Counted from the stretch's first letter, positions 1 through 7,485 are shown. The stretch is 19,101 nt of DNA from Savagea sp. (GCA_030152265.1 JASLHQ010000128.1:1-19101); one strand, 5' to 3'. The notes: a model not told the origin generated them from the letters alone. Program-made: numbers and translations.

Positions 1-83
1 TAGAAGAAGTACAACCTGTTGATATGTTCGGCCATTCTACTCATATTGAAAATGTAGCGAAATTAACAGTTCGTCCAATGTAA
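1..83 (+). CDS. C-terminal end of a TrmA/RumA-type 23S rRNA (uracil-5-)-methyltransferase (RlmD/RlmCD-like), 5' partial
   Basis: Reading in frame from base 3 gives 26 residues and a TAA stop at 81-83. The segment VQPVDMFGHSTHIENVAKL resembles the conserved tail of RumA/RlmCD-type enzymes, which ends in a 'qPVDMFPqTaHvE' motif. These are SAM-dependent enzymes that make 5-methyluridine in 23S rRNA. The catalytic Cys and the SAM-binding region lie outside the window. The usual Pro after MF is Gly here and the usual Cys after HxE is Asn, so the exact subfamily (RlmD, RlmCD or TrmFO-independent TrmA) is not settled. The last 21 bp overlap the 3' end of the convergent SLAP gene, with no room for a terminator between them. 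Family is seen from the motif; substrate is inferred. Confidence 0.72.
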   Translation, partial: EEVQPVDMFGHSTHIENVAKLTVRPM

Positions 84-431
84 TTGTCCGTGTAGATGTT
101 CGTCATTTCGCAACATCGCTTTAGAGAATACGAAAGTCCACGGCATGACGCTGTTAGCTGGAATCTCTAACGTGTATGGAAATTGAGCGGTCGCTATGAG
201 CGTGTTGTTCGTTTCGTAATTCATTTTAGGTGCTTCGATACGTAGTATGTGATCGGAAGCATTTTGGATAAATGTGTGAACGGCGATTCCCCCATCTTTT
301 TTGCGAACAGGAAGAATTGGTGAGAACCGTTCATCCGTTTTTGAAGTAGACGTTTCATACGTTTGTTTCCACATGTGTAGGTCAGATTTTGAAAGTTGAC
401 GTTCCCACGTCGGATGAAATTGAATTTGCAT
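63..431 (-). CDS. Stand-alone SLAP-domain protein (122 aa)
   Basis: The protein has the hallmarks of the SLAP domain of Firmicutes. It opens with 'FHPTWERQLSK', has a central 'GGIAVHTFIQNASDHILRI' strand segment, and carries the signature IPANSVMPWTFVFSKAML near residues 90-107. SLAP domains are best known as a tandem pair in an S-layer-associated accessory Sec protein; single-domain copies also occur and their role is not established. There is no signal peptide, membrane segment or enzyme motif, so a cytoplasmic location is the simple reading. The ATG at 431-429 has an AAAGGTTG ribosome site on the minus strand, 9 bases upstream. Its 3' end overlaps the methyltransferase gene by 21 bp tail to tail. 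The domain call is firm; function is unknown. Confidence 0.7.
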   Translation of the reverse strand: MQIQFHPTWERQLSKSDLHMWKQTYETSTSKTDERFSPILPVRKKDGGIAVHTFIQNASDHILRIEAPKMNYETNNTLIATAQFPYTLEIPANSVMPWTFVFSKAMLRNDEHLHGQLHWTNC

Positions 432-477
432 ATGTACACAACCTTTCGATTAAAATGAATATATCTTAGCATACATG

Positions 478-510
478 AAAAAAGACAAAGTTGATTGTTC
501 AACTTTGTCT
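478..510 (-). terminator. Rho-independent terminator of csbD
   Basis: A perfect 12-bp stem (AGACAAAGTTGA at 483-494 and its complement at 499-510) has a 4-nt loop. On the minus strand it is followed by a run of T (complement of the A run at 478-483). It lies 7 bp after the csbD stop, so it ends that transcript before the SLAP gene. Confidence 0.9.
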
Positions 511-517
511 TCACGTA

Positions 518-754
518 TTATTTATTGAATTTTTCTTTCACTTTGTTTGAAAGTTCTTCTGTTTTTTCTTTCATCTCATCTGCAGCGTGGCTCGCTTTAT
601 CTTTCACATCGCCGAAAGCTTGTTCTGCTTTCCCTTTTAATTGGTCGAGTTTGCCTTTTGCTTCTGTAGATGAATCGTTTGTCGCTTTACCAGCAGCTTC
701 TTTCACGTTTCCTTTTACTTCGTCTGCTGCGCCTTTTACATGATCTTTATTCAT
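518..754 (-). CDS. csbD: CsbD-family general stress protein (78 aa)
   Basis: This is a small, very hydrophilic, Lys/Glu/Ala-rich helical protein. Its repeats 'VKGAADEVKGNVKEAAGKAT', 'AKGKLDQLKGKAEQAFGDVKDKA' and 'AADEMKEKTEELSNKVKEK' are typical of the CsbD family. These are abundant cytoplasmic stress proteins of unknown biochemical role, controlled by SigB in B. subtilis. The ATG at 754-752 is preceded on the minus strand by a strong TTGGAGGTTA ribosome site at 761-770. A longer reading would start upstream of that site and run through the promoter, so it is rejected. The gene stands alone between a SigB promoter (789-813) and its own terminator (478-510), which suggests a monocistronic stress-induced message. 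Confidence 0.92.
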   Translation of the reverse strand: MNKDHVKGAADEVKGNVKEAAGKATNDSSTEAKGKLDQLKGKAEQAFGDVKDKASHAADEMKEKTEELSNKVKEKFNK

Positions 755-788
755 AATATGTAACCTCCAATGTTTTGTTATTATATGT

Positions 789-813
789 TTACCCGAAATA
801 AAAAAGTTCAAAC
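789..813 (-). promoter_or_regulatory. SigB-type promoter of csbD
   Basis: On the minus strand a -35 GTTTGA (813-808) and a -10 GGGTAA (794-789) are separated by 13 bp. This matches the Bacillus SigB consensus GTTTAA-N12-15-GGGTAT at 10 of 12 positions. Transcription should begin near 782, about 28 bp before the csbD ATG. The match is seen in sequence; SigB control is inferred and agrees with csbD regulation in B. subtilis. Confidence 0.8.
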
Positions 814-869
814 ATTTTATCATAATTTAACGTCTAATCATTGCATAAACAGCAAGGAAGGTGATTTTG

Positions 870-2717
870 TTGAAACGTCAGCCATCGATTCAAAATGAGC
901 GGCGTTATATGACAGGGCTCGATGGATTAAGAGCAATTGCGGTCATTGCCGTATTGTTTTACCATATGAATTTTCCGTGGGCATCCGGAGGATTTTTAGG
1001 AGTTACGTTATTTTTCGTTTTGTCGGGTTATTTAATTACAGATTTACTCGTCGCAGAGTGGGAACGAGACCGAACGATTGACTTTAAGCGTTTTTGGCTT
1101 AGAAGAGCGAGACGTTTACTTCCTGCGATGTATGTGATGGTCATAGCGGTTACCGCATGGATCACATTATTTGATAGACAATTAGTACATACGTTAAAAG
1201 AAGACTTACTATCTGTCTTTTTCTATTTTAGTAATTGGTGGTTTATTTATAAAGATGTATCTTATTTTGAAACATATGACTCTCCGTCACTCGTTACTCA
1301 TTTTTGGTCACTTGCAGTGGAGGAACAATTTTACATTATTTGGCCTATTATCTTATTTATATTATTTTTCTTATTCCGAAAAAAACGAGTCGTCGGTTTT
1401 ATTTTATTTTTCTTAATGGCTGCTTCGACAGTTTGGATGGGTATTTTATATGAGCCGGGTGAAGATCCAACACGGGTTTATTACGGAACAGATACACGTG
1501 CATTTTCTTTAATCGTTGGAGCTTTGTTAGCGTTCGTTTGGCCGAGTCGAAAATTGTCGGCAGATGTAGGGAAAGGTGCGAAAGCATTATTGGATTTTGT
1601 CGGCTTTACGAGTTTAATTTTAATTATTATTTTGATGAATGCGATCGATCAATTTGATCCGATTTTATACTACGGAGGTATGTTGTTTATTTCAGGATTG
1701 ATGGCGATTACGATTGCGGTTGCAGCGCATCCTGCTAGCTTCTTTGGTAAACTGTTGAGCATTAAACCATTAGAGTGGGTAGGTTTGCGTTCGTATGGGA
1801 TTTATTTATGGCATTATCCGATTATTATGCTCGTTGGTTCGTCTTATTACAACGACGGTACGTGGAGTTGGACGGTAGCATTCCAAATCGTGCTCGTGCT
1901 ATTATTTTCAGATTTATCTTGGAAATTGATCGAAGACCCTATCCGACGTGGACGTTTGAAACAGTGGATAATTGCCATTCGCAAACGTCAAACGACAGTT
2001 ATGGATGCTTTCATTGTAACGCGACGTCGTTGGCAACCATTATTACTTCTTCTTATAGTTGCGACGTATGGACTTGTCGTCGCTGAACCATATGTGAAAA
2101 GCGCACAAGTTGAAGAAGAGCTAGAGGCAGCTTTAACAGAGCAATTTGAGCAAGAGCAAGCAGCGCGTCTTGAACAACAAGAGAAAGAACGAGCGGCGCG
2201 AGAACAGGAAGAGCAAGAGATATTAGCAGAGCTTTATGCAGAGCCGATTGTCTTTATCGGAGATTCAGTCGCACTGACAGCTATCCCTTACTTACAAGAG
2301 CTATTCCCAGCAGGAGAGATTGATGTGAAGATTGGGCGTCAATTCCGTGCAGCGCCTGAAATTATTGAACAATTAAATGCACAAGGCAAATTGCACGATT
2401 ATGTCATCTTCAGTCTCGGAACGAACGGCGTCTTCAATGAACAGACAGCGAGGAATATGATTGAACAGCTCGGTCCAGAACGTCACATATTTTTTGTGAA
2501 TACACGAATGCCTGACCATTGGCAAGAGAGAGTGAACGGAACACTACAAAAAATGGCGAATCAATATGATCACGTTCATTTAATCGATTGGTACAATTTA
2601 AGCGAGAACTATATCGATCATTTTGAACCTGATCTCACTCATTTGAAGCCGAGTGGTGGTCAAAAATATGCAGAAATGATTGCGAAAGCATTGGAAGAAC
2701 ATGCGTTAAATCGCTAA
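870..2717 (+). CDS. oatA: OatA-like peptidoglycan O-acetyltransferase: acyltransferase-3 membrane domain plus SGNH domain
   Basis: The N-terminal half is an acyltransferase-3 domain with about ten membrane helices. Signature stretches are 'GLDGLRAIAVIAVLFYH', 'LFFVLSGYLIT' and 'FWLRRARRLLPAMY'. After the last helix comes a strongly charged Glu/Gln/Arg coiled-coil segment (about residues 415-450). An extracellular SGNH hydrolase fold follows: GDS at about residues 464-466, 'SLGTNG', and a catalytic Asp/His pair in 'DLTHLKPSG' (about 588 and 591). This two-domain layout is that of OatA, which moves acetyl groups across the membrane onto the C6 hydroxyl of MurNAc and confers lysozyme resistance. 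Close relatives can instead acetylate teichoic acids or other glycans, so the substrate is inferred. The ribosome site AAGGAAGGTGAT (853-865) lies over an in-frame GTG at 861, so TTG at 870 (or 867) is the better start. A terminator follows at once. Confidence 0.85.
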   Translation: MKRQPSIQNERRYMTGLDGLRAIAVIAVLFYHMNFPWASGGFLGVTLFFVLSGYLITDLLVAEWERDRTIDFKRFWLRRARRLLPAMYVMVIAVTAWITLFDRQLVHTLKEDLLSVFFYFSNWWFIYKDVSYFETYDSPSLVTHFWSLAVEEQFYIIWPIILFILFFLFRKKRVVGFILFFLMAASTVWMGILYEPGEDPTRVYYGTDTRAFSLIVGALLAFVWPSRKLSADVGKGAKALLDFVGFTSLILIIILMNAIDQFDPILYYGGMLFISGLMAITIAVAAHPASFFGKLLSIKPLEWVGLRSYGIYLWHYPIIMLVGSSYYNDGTWSWTVAFQIVLVLLFSDLSWKLIEDPIRRGRLKQWIIAIRKRQTTVMDAFIVTRRRWQPLLLLLIVATYGLVVAEPYVKSAQVEEELEAALTEQFEQEQAARLEQQEKERAAREQEEQEILAELYAEPIVFIGDSVALTAIPYLQELFPAGEIDVKIGRQFRAAPEIIEQLNAQGKLHDYVIFSLGTNGVFNEQTARNMIEQLGPERHIFFVNTRMPDHWQERVNGTLQKMANQYDHVHLIDWYNLSENYIDHFEPDLTHLKPSGGQKYAEMIAKALEEHALNR

Positions 2718-2720
2718 AAG

Positions 2721-2757
2721 AGAAGCTTCTTGTTATAATATAACGGGAAGCTTCTTT
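2721..2757 (+). terminator. Rho-independent terminator after the O-acetyltransferase gene
   Basis: A 16-bp stem (2721-2736 with 2740-2755, including two G-T pairs) has a 3-nt loop and begins only 4 bp after the stop codon. The T tract is short and broken (TTATGTT). The extended -10 of the next operon begins 4 bp after the stem. Confidence 0.7.
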
Positions 2758-2758
2758 A

Positions 2759-2767
2759 TGTTATAAT
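2759..2767 (+). promoter_or_regulatory. Extended -10 promoter of the phosphatase-to-helicase operon
   Basis: TGTTATAAT is a perfect TGnTATAAT extended -10. No good -35 is visible at 16-18 bp, where the upstream terminator stem lies. Transcription would start near 2774, about 30 bp before the phosphatase ATG. Confidence 0.6.
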
Positions 2768-2803
2768 TTGAACATCATCGAAATACGTAAGGAGAGGCTC
2801 ATT

Positions 2804-3271
2804 ATGATTCGTGTTGTGTTCGTCTGCCTCGGTAATATTTGTCGTTCTCCGATGGCAGAAGCAGTGTTTCGTCACCTTGTGAAAGAGCGAGGATACGATA
2901 AAAAAATTAAAGTAGATTCAGCAGGTACGAGCAATTGGCATATTAATAAGCGTCCACATATTGGAACGCTCGATAAGCTGGAGAAGTATAACATTTCGTC
3001 TGAAAATATGTATGCACGTCAATTTCGTAAAGAAGATGGTAAAATGTTCGACTACATCGTCGCGATGGATCAAAGCAACTATGACAATATCGTCAGCGTA
3101 TTAGGCTCTGACGATTGTTCGCACGTCTTTAAATTATTAGATTTAACAGAAGTTGAAAATAAAGATGTACCCGATCCATATTATACGGGTGATTTTGAAG
3201 AGACATATCAACTCGTTTTAGATGGAAGTGAACGTTTACTCGAAAAAATTATTAAAGAACATCAGTTGTAA
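2804..3271 (+). CDS. Low-molecular-weight protein tyrosine phosphatase (155 aa)
   Basis: The P-loop 'VCLGNICRSPMAE' carries the CX5R(S/T) active site (Cys8, Arg14, Ser15). The general acid lies in 'DVPDPYYTGDF' (Asp124). Length and architecture match the cytoplasmic LMW-PTP family, which hydrolyses phosphotyrosine (YwlE, also active on phosphoarginine, and YfkJ are the B. subtilis members). YwlE-type enzymes usually have a Thr in the P-loop, as in CxGNTCRS; this one has Ile12, which favours a tyrosine phosphatase such as YfkJ. The ATG at 2804 has an AAGGAG site at 2789-2794; an upstream in-frame TTG at 2768 lies inside the promoter region and has no such site. First gene of a five-gene block; 12 bp separate it from the next gene. 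Confidence 0.92.
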   Translation: MIRVVFVCLGNICRSPMAEAVFRHLVKERGYDKKIKVDSAGTSNWHINKRPHIGTLDKLEKYNISSENMYARQFRKEDGKMFDYIVAMDQSNYDNIVSVLGSDDCSHVFKLLDLTEVENKDVPDPYYTGDFEETYQLVLDGSERLLEKIIKEHQL

Positions 3272-3283
3272 AAGGAGAAGCTA

Positions 3284-3955
3284 TTGAATATACCGATCAT
3301 TTATGAAGACAACCATTTGCTCGTCGTCGAAAAAGTGCCGAATATTCCGGTTCAAGAAGATGCGAGCGGAGACCGAGATATGTTAACGATTTTAAAAGAA
3401 GACTTAAAAGAACGTTACAATAAACCAGGCAACGTTTATTTAGGACTCGTCCACCGTCTAGATCGTCCAGTCGGAGGAGCGATGGTATTTGCGAAAACAT
3501 CTAAAGCAGCATCGCGCCTATCAGACACATTGCGCAAACAAGAAATGGACCGCACATATATCGCTATCGTCAATGGACATATAAAGCAACGAAGAGGGAC
3601 GCTTGAACATTATTTATGGAAAGATCGTCAAAAAAACGAAGTGTACGCAGTCGATGCGAAAAAGCGTGATGCGAAAAAAGCAGTGTTGCACTATGAAGTC
3701 ATCGGTCGTCATGCAGATTACACGATGGTGCGTGTGAAGCTTGAAACGGGTCGTTCGCATCAAATACGTGTGCAATTCCAAATGATTGGACATCCTTTAT
3801 ACGGCGACCAAAAGTACGGTGGGCGCTACGTTCAAAAAGGGGAACAAATTGCACTTTGGTCTTTTTCATTATCATTCCCTCATCCGACGAAAAAAGAATT
3901 ACTTACATTTGAAGCGCCACTTCCTAAATATGCGCCTTGGAACTTATTTGACTAA
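3284..3955 (+). CDS. RluA-family RNA pseudouridine synthase, without S4 domain (223 aa)
   Basis: The family's catalytic motif is intact as 'GLVHRLDRPVGGAMVFAK', with Asp60 as the nucleophile that isomerises uridine in RNA. Other family signatures are 'DRTYIAIVNG', 'LETGRSHQIRVQFQMIGHPLYGDQKYG' and the opening 'PIIYEDNHLLVVEKVPNIPVQ'. At 223 aa it lacks the N-terminal S4 RNA-binding domain of RluD, so it belongs with the short, RluA-sized enzymes. The target RNA cannot be read from sequence. The start is TTG, chosen because AAAGGAG lies 6 bp upstream and the first residues match the family. It lies between the phosphatase and ligase genes with gaps of 12 and 18 bp, so it is almost surely cotranscribed. 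Confidence 0.9.
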   Translation: MNIPIIYEDNHLLVVEKVPNIPVQEDASGDRDMLTILKEDLKERYNKPGNVYLGLVHRLDRPVGGAMVFAKTSKAASRLSDTLRKQEMDRTYIAIVNGHIKQRRGTLEHYLWKDRQKNEVYAVDAKKRDAKKAVLHYEVIGRHADYTMVRVKLETGRSHQIRVQFQMIGHPLYGDQKYGGRYVQKGEQIALWSFSLSFPHPTKKELLTFEAPLPKYAPWNLFD

Positions 3956-3973
3956 AGATTAACGGAGGCTATT

Positions 3974-5191
3974 ATGACAGAACATCCATTTATTCCAGTA
4001 ATTATCGGAACGAATATTAACGCTTATACGATGGCTCGTTCTTTTCACGAAGAATATGGAGTGAAGCCGATCATCGTCGGGCGAGCATCGTTGCCCTTCA
4101 CTGAATACAGCACAATTATGCACGCTTATGAATACGAAGCGGACTTACACAATCCGAAAACATTCGTCACTTTTTTAAATATGGTAGCACGTAAATATGC
4201 GAGCCTAGAGAAAAAGTATATTTTAATTGGTACGGATGATTTATACGTACAGCTCATCATTGAAAATAAAGAAATGTTACGCGAACATTATTTATTTAAT
4301 TACATCGATGAAGAGTTAATGGAACAAGTGTACATTAAGAAAAACTTTTACAATTTATGTCGGGAACACGGTATCGATATTCCATCGACATACTACCATT
4401 CATGTGCATCAGATGAAGAGTTTTCAGAAGAAGTGATGTTCCCCGTCATCATCAAACCGAGTGACGGTGTACAATATTATCGGAATCCATTTGAAGGTTT
4501 GCAAAAAATTTATAAAGTGAATTCGTACGAAGAAATTAATGAAGTAATCCGTCTTGTGAAAACAGGTGGTTATCAAGAAGACTTAATCATCCAAGATTTT
4601 ATCCCAGGGGATGATACATACATGTGGGATTCGGTTTATTATGCGGATCAGGACGGAAAAGGTCAGCTCATCTCATTCGCACAAGTTGCGTTGCAGGAAC
4701 ATGCGATGACAGCTATCGGAAATTATACCGCATTGCTCACACGTTACAATGAACAAATGATGACGAAGCTCGCACGCTTTTTAGAAGCGATCGGCTATGT
4801 CGGGTTTGCGAACTTTGACTTGAAATACGATGAACGCGATGGGAAATTTAAAGTGTTCGAAGTGAATATTCGTCAAGGGCGTTCAAGTTATTACGTCAAC
4901 GCTTGTGGTTACAGCATGGCGAAACTGTTCGTCGATGACTTAATTTACCGTGAGAAAAAAGAACTCGCATATGTGAAGGAACCGATGTTATTTTCAGTCG
5001 TTCCGAAATATGTATTACGCAAATATGTGCAGGACGAGAAACTCGTTCAAGAGATGAACCGTCTCATCAAGCACGGAAAATATATTGATCCGCTCGATTA
5101 TAAAGCGGACAATTTATTGAAAAGAAAATGGTATTTATTCATGCGTCAATTAAATTACGTTAAAAAATACCGCAATAGCAGTTGGAAATAG
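3974..5191 (+). CDS. ATP-grasp carboxylate-amine ligase, AslFm-like (D-aspartate/D-glutamate-type peptidoglycan bridge ligase, 405 aa)
   Basis: The N-terminus 'FIPVIIGTNINAYTMARSFHEEYG' resembles the start of AslFm, the Enterococcus faecium enzyme that joins the beta-carboxyl of D-Asp to the lysine side chain of UDP-MurNAc-pentapeptide. The ATP-grasp core is visible: 'FPVIIKPSDG' (Lys161, nucleotide binding), 'LIIQDFIPGDD' (205-214), then 'GFANFDLKYD' (Asp282) and 'FEVNIRQGRSS' with the metal-binding Glu297/Asn299 pair. The last 80 residues form a basic helical tail. It should act in the cytoplasm on soluble or lipid-linked wall precursor, forming an acyl phosphate and then an amide. A Fem aminoacyltransferase follows after 32 bp, which supports a role in the interpeptide bridge. 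The ATG has an ACGGAGG site just upstream. The family is solid; D-Asp versus D-Glu, and Lys versus a bridge amino acid as acceptor, are inferred. Confidence 0.78.
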   Translation: MTEHPFIPVIIGTNINAYTMARSFHEEYGVKPIIVGRASLPFTEYSTIMHAYEYEADLHNPKTFVTFLNMVARKYASLEKKYILIGTDDLYVQLIIENKEMLREHYLFNYIDEELMEQVYIKKNFYNLCREHGIDIPSTYYHSCASDEEFSEEVMFPVIIKPSDGVQYYRNPFEGLQKIYKVNSYEEINEVIRLVKTGGYQEDLIIQDFIPGDDTYMWDSVYYADQDGKGQLISFAQVALQEHAMTAIGNYTALLTRYNEQMMTKLARFLEAIGYVGFANFDLKYDERDGKFKVFEVNIRQGRSSYYVNACGYSMAKLFVDDLIYREKKELAYVKEPMLFSVVPKYVLRKYVQDEKLVQEMNRLIKHGKYIDPLDYKADNLLKRKWYLFMRQLNYVKKYRNSSWK

Positions 5192-5223
5192 GCTTTTAAA
5201 AATATGAAGGAGTGTTCAAAAGA

Positions 5224-6270
5224 ATGCCAGTTTTAGATCGCACGAATGCAGCGGAAGTAGAACGTTATGAAAAGTTTGTAAGGGAGACACCGTACCGTTC
5301 TTTAACTCAGGACTTGTATTGGTCAGAAGTGAAAGACGATTGGGGAAATGAGCAAGTGTACGTAGAACGTGACGGTGAAATCGTTGCGGCAATGTCGATT
5401 TTAATTAAGTCGGTACCAGGAGGATATTCATTGCTTTATGCACCACGTGGACCGTTATGTGATTTCAACGACATTGAACTCGTCGAAGAATTGTTGCAAG
5501 AAGCGGAAGTTGTAGCGAAAAAGCATAAAGCATTCGCTTTAAAAATGGACCCGGAACAATTGTATACAGAAGAGCTCGATGCGTTATATCGCGACCGAGG
5601 TTACGAAGTGACGAACGTAGGCGCAACGAAAGAACAATTAATTCAACCGCGCTTCAATATGATTGTTCATTTAAAAGATGAAGATCCAGATTCACTCATG
5701 TTGAAATTCCGCGGACGTACACGTAGTAAAATTCGTCGCGCAGCACGTGAAGGAGTAGAAGTTTCATATGGAACAGATGAACAATATTTAAAAATCTTCT
5801 ATTCGATTTATGAAGAAATGGGGAAACGTAACCAAATCTCAATCCGTTCTTACGAATACTTCATTAAAATTTTGAAAGCATTCCCGAACGATGCGCGCAT
5901 TTACGTTGCGAAGCATGAAGAAGACTATTTAGCAGCGGCTGTGACAATTAACTATGAAGGTAAGCTATATTATTTATACGCGGGAAGTTCGAATGAAAAG
6001 CGCAACATGAACGCAAGTCATTTACTCAATTATGAAATGATGCTTTGGGGAATTGAAGCGGGAGCAGATCAATATGATCTCGGTGGTGTCTTTATTTTAG
6101 ACGGTGAAAAAGATGGACTCTTTAACTTTAAAAATGGGTTCTGTCAACAAGATGGCGTCACACATTATATCGGGGAAGTCGATAAAGTGTACCGTCCGAT
6201 GGTGTATAAAATGTTTGTGAAGCTCGTTCCGAAATTACAAGAAATTCGCAAGAGTTTAAGTCTCGGTTAA
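5224..6270 (+). CDS. FemABX-family peptidoglycan bridge aminoacyltransferase (348 aa)
   Basis: The protein shows the twin-GNAT Fem fold. Visible markers are 'YRSLTQDLYWSEVKDDWGNE' in the first domain, 'YAPRGPLCDF', the 'PRFNMIVHLKDEDPDSLMLKFRGRTRSKIRRAAREGVEV' region in two linked stretches, and 'LYYLYAGSSNEKRNMNASHLLNYEMM' leading to 'YDLGGV' in the second domain. Fem enzymes take an amino acid from aminoacyl-tRNA and add it to the lysine side chain of lipid II or UDP-MurNAc-pentapeptide. At 348 aa it matches the FemX size and lacks the coiled-coil arm of staphylococcal FemA/FemB, which suggests transfer of the first, or only, tRNA-derived residue. ATG 5224 is chosen because GAAGGAGTG (5206-5214) overlaps the upstream in-frame GTG. 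The amino acid (Gly, Ala or Ser) cannot be read. Confidence 0.87.
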   Translation: MPVLDRTNAAEVERYEKFVRETPYRSLTQDLYWSEVKDDWGNEQVYVERDGEIVAAMSILIKSVPGGYSLLYAPRGPLCDFNDIELVEELLQEAEVVAKKHKAFALKMDPEQLYTEELDALYRDRGYEVTNVGATKEQLIQPRFNMIVHLKDEDPDSLMLKFRGRTRSKIRRAAREGVEVSYGTDEQYLKIFYSIYEEMGKRNQISIRSYEYFIKILKAFPNDARIYVAKHEEDYLAAAVTINYEGKLYYLYAGSSNEKRNMNASHLLNYEMMLWGIEAGADQYDLGGVFILDGEKDGLFNFKNGFCQQDGVTHYIGEVDKVYRPMVYKMFVKLVPKLQEIRKSLSLG

Positions 6271-6289
6271 TCGAGCAAGGGGGAAGACG

Positions 6290-7435
6290 ATGATTACTCA
6301 ATTAATGCAATCGACTCAAAATAAATGGAAATTTGATCAAATGATGCCTGTACAAGAGCAAATGATTCCACTCATGTTAGAAGGGCGTGACATTATCGCA
6401 GAATCGCCTACAGGAACAGGGAAGACACTCGCTTACGTGTTGCCACTTCTCGAACTCGTTCAAAATGTGGAAGGACGCACTGCTGTTTTAATCGTCACAC
6501 CGTCACAAGAGCTTTCGATGCAAATTGTAAATGTCATCCGCGATTGGTCCGCAGGGACTTCGATTAAAGTGACACAGCTGATCGGTGGAGCGAATGTTAA
6601 AAGACAGATGGAAGCTTTGAAAAAGAAACCGCAAATTGTTGTCGGTACACCAGGGCGCATCAACGAATTAATCCGCGATAAAAAATTCAAAATTCATGAA
6701 GTCTCTCATATCGTATTAGATGAGGCAGATCAATTGTTGTCACGAGACTATCGTGTCATGGTGAAAAATTTTATCGAACGTGCACAAAATGACTGTCAAG
6801 TAGCAGTCGTTTCGGCGACCATTACAGATGAAATTGAAATTGTAGCGAAGCGCTTTATGAAAGATCCTGCTCGTATTCAAGTAGAAGCGAGCGAAATTGC
6901 TCAAGCAAGTAAAATTGTGCATTCTTACTTAAAAGTAGATGAACGGGATAAGTTGAAAGTTATTCGTGGTTTAGCAGCATTGCCGAACATGTACGGACTC
7001 GCTTTTATTAACAATGTCGACCAAATTATGATTAAAGAGATGCAACTCAGTTATACGAATACACCGATCGGCATTTTGTACGGAACGATGAGCAAAAAAG
7101 ATCGGACAGACGTATTACGTCGTTTCCGAAATCGGGATATTAAAATTTTAATTGCAACAGATTTAGCAGCGCGTGGATTAGATATTGAAGGTTTAACACA
7201 TGTCATTCATATGAATGTTGCACATTCAGAAGAGCAATACATTCACCGCTCAGGTCGTACCGGGCGTGCGGGGGAAGATGGAGAATCTTTATCTCTCGTT
7301 TCTTATAAAGAAGAGCGTAATTATCGCAAATTGACGAAATCTTATAAGCCAATTCAAAAAGAATGGCAAAATGGTAAACTTCGAGAAAAACAAAAAGAAA
7401 CAAAATCGAAGTTTCAAAAGAAAAAACGTAAATAA
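6290..7435 (+). CDS. yfmL: DEAD-box RNA helicase, YfmL-like (381 aa)
   Basis: All core helicase motifs are present: Walker A SPTGTGKT (39-46), 'GTPGR' (119-123), DEAD (144-147), SAT (175-177), ARGLD (294-298) and HRSGRTGR (319-326), with a basic Lys/Arg-rich tail from about residue 362. The opening 'PVQEQMIPLMLEGRDIIAESPTGTGKTLAYVLPLLE' region, the 'LIGGANVKRQMEALKKKPQIVVGTPGR' region and the short length resemble B. subtilis YfmL (about 376 aa), a helicase linked to ribosome assembly. CshA and CshB are longer and have richer C-terminal extensions. The Q-motif Phe/Gln region is reduced, as in YfmL. It is the last gene of the plus-strand block, with an AAGGGGGA site 5 bp before the ATG. Its stop codon forms the first bases of the terminator stem. 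Confidence 0.88.
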   Translation: MITQLMQSTQNKWKFDQMMPVQEQMIPLMLEGRDIIAESPTGTGKTLAYVLPLLELVQNVEGRTAVLIVTPSQELSMQIVNVIRDWSAGTSIKVTQLIGGANVKRQMEALKKKPQIVVGTPGRINELIRDKKFKIHEVSHIVLDEADQLLSRDYRVMVKNFIERAQNDCQVAVVSATITDEIEIVAKRFMKDPARIQVEASEIAQASKIVHSYLKVDERDKLKVIRGLAALPNMYGLAFINNVDQIMIKEMQLSYTNTPIGILYGTMSKKDRTDVLRRFRNRDIKILIATDLAARGLDIEGLTHVIHMNVAHSEEQYIHRSGRTGRAGEDGESLSLVSYKEERNYRKLTKSYKPIQKEWQNGKLREKQKETKSKFQKKKRK

Positions 7436-7485
7436 AAAGAGCGAGAGAACGTTGTACACTTCGTACCGTTCTCTCGCTCTTTTTT
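7434..7485. terminator. Bidirectional terminator between yfmL and map
   Basis: An 18-bp perfect stem (7434-7451 with 7467-7484) is extended by a GTAC/GTAC inner pairing, with A5 before and T6 after it. It therefore works in both directions. The TAA stop of yfmL (7433-7435) and the TAA stop of map (7486-7484) both lie within its ends. Confidence 0.93.

Noticed and set aside
221..514. 97-codon minus-strand frame overlapping the SLAP gene and a terminator
   Set aside because: It is a shadow of the SLAP gene in another frame, has no ribosome site and starts inside the csbD terminator.
495..743. 82-codon plus-strand frame rich in Ser, Phe and Ala
   Set aside because: It is the antisense of csbD; the composition is that of the reverse of a Lys/Glu/Ala-rich gene.
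861..869. Upstream GTG start for the O-acetyltransferase
   Set aside because: The GTG is part of the ribosome binding sequence AAGGAAGGTGAT, so initiation there is not credible.
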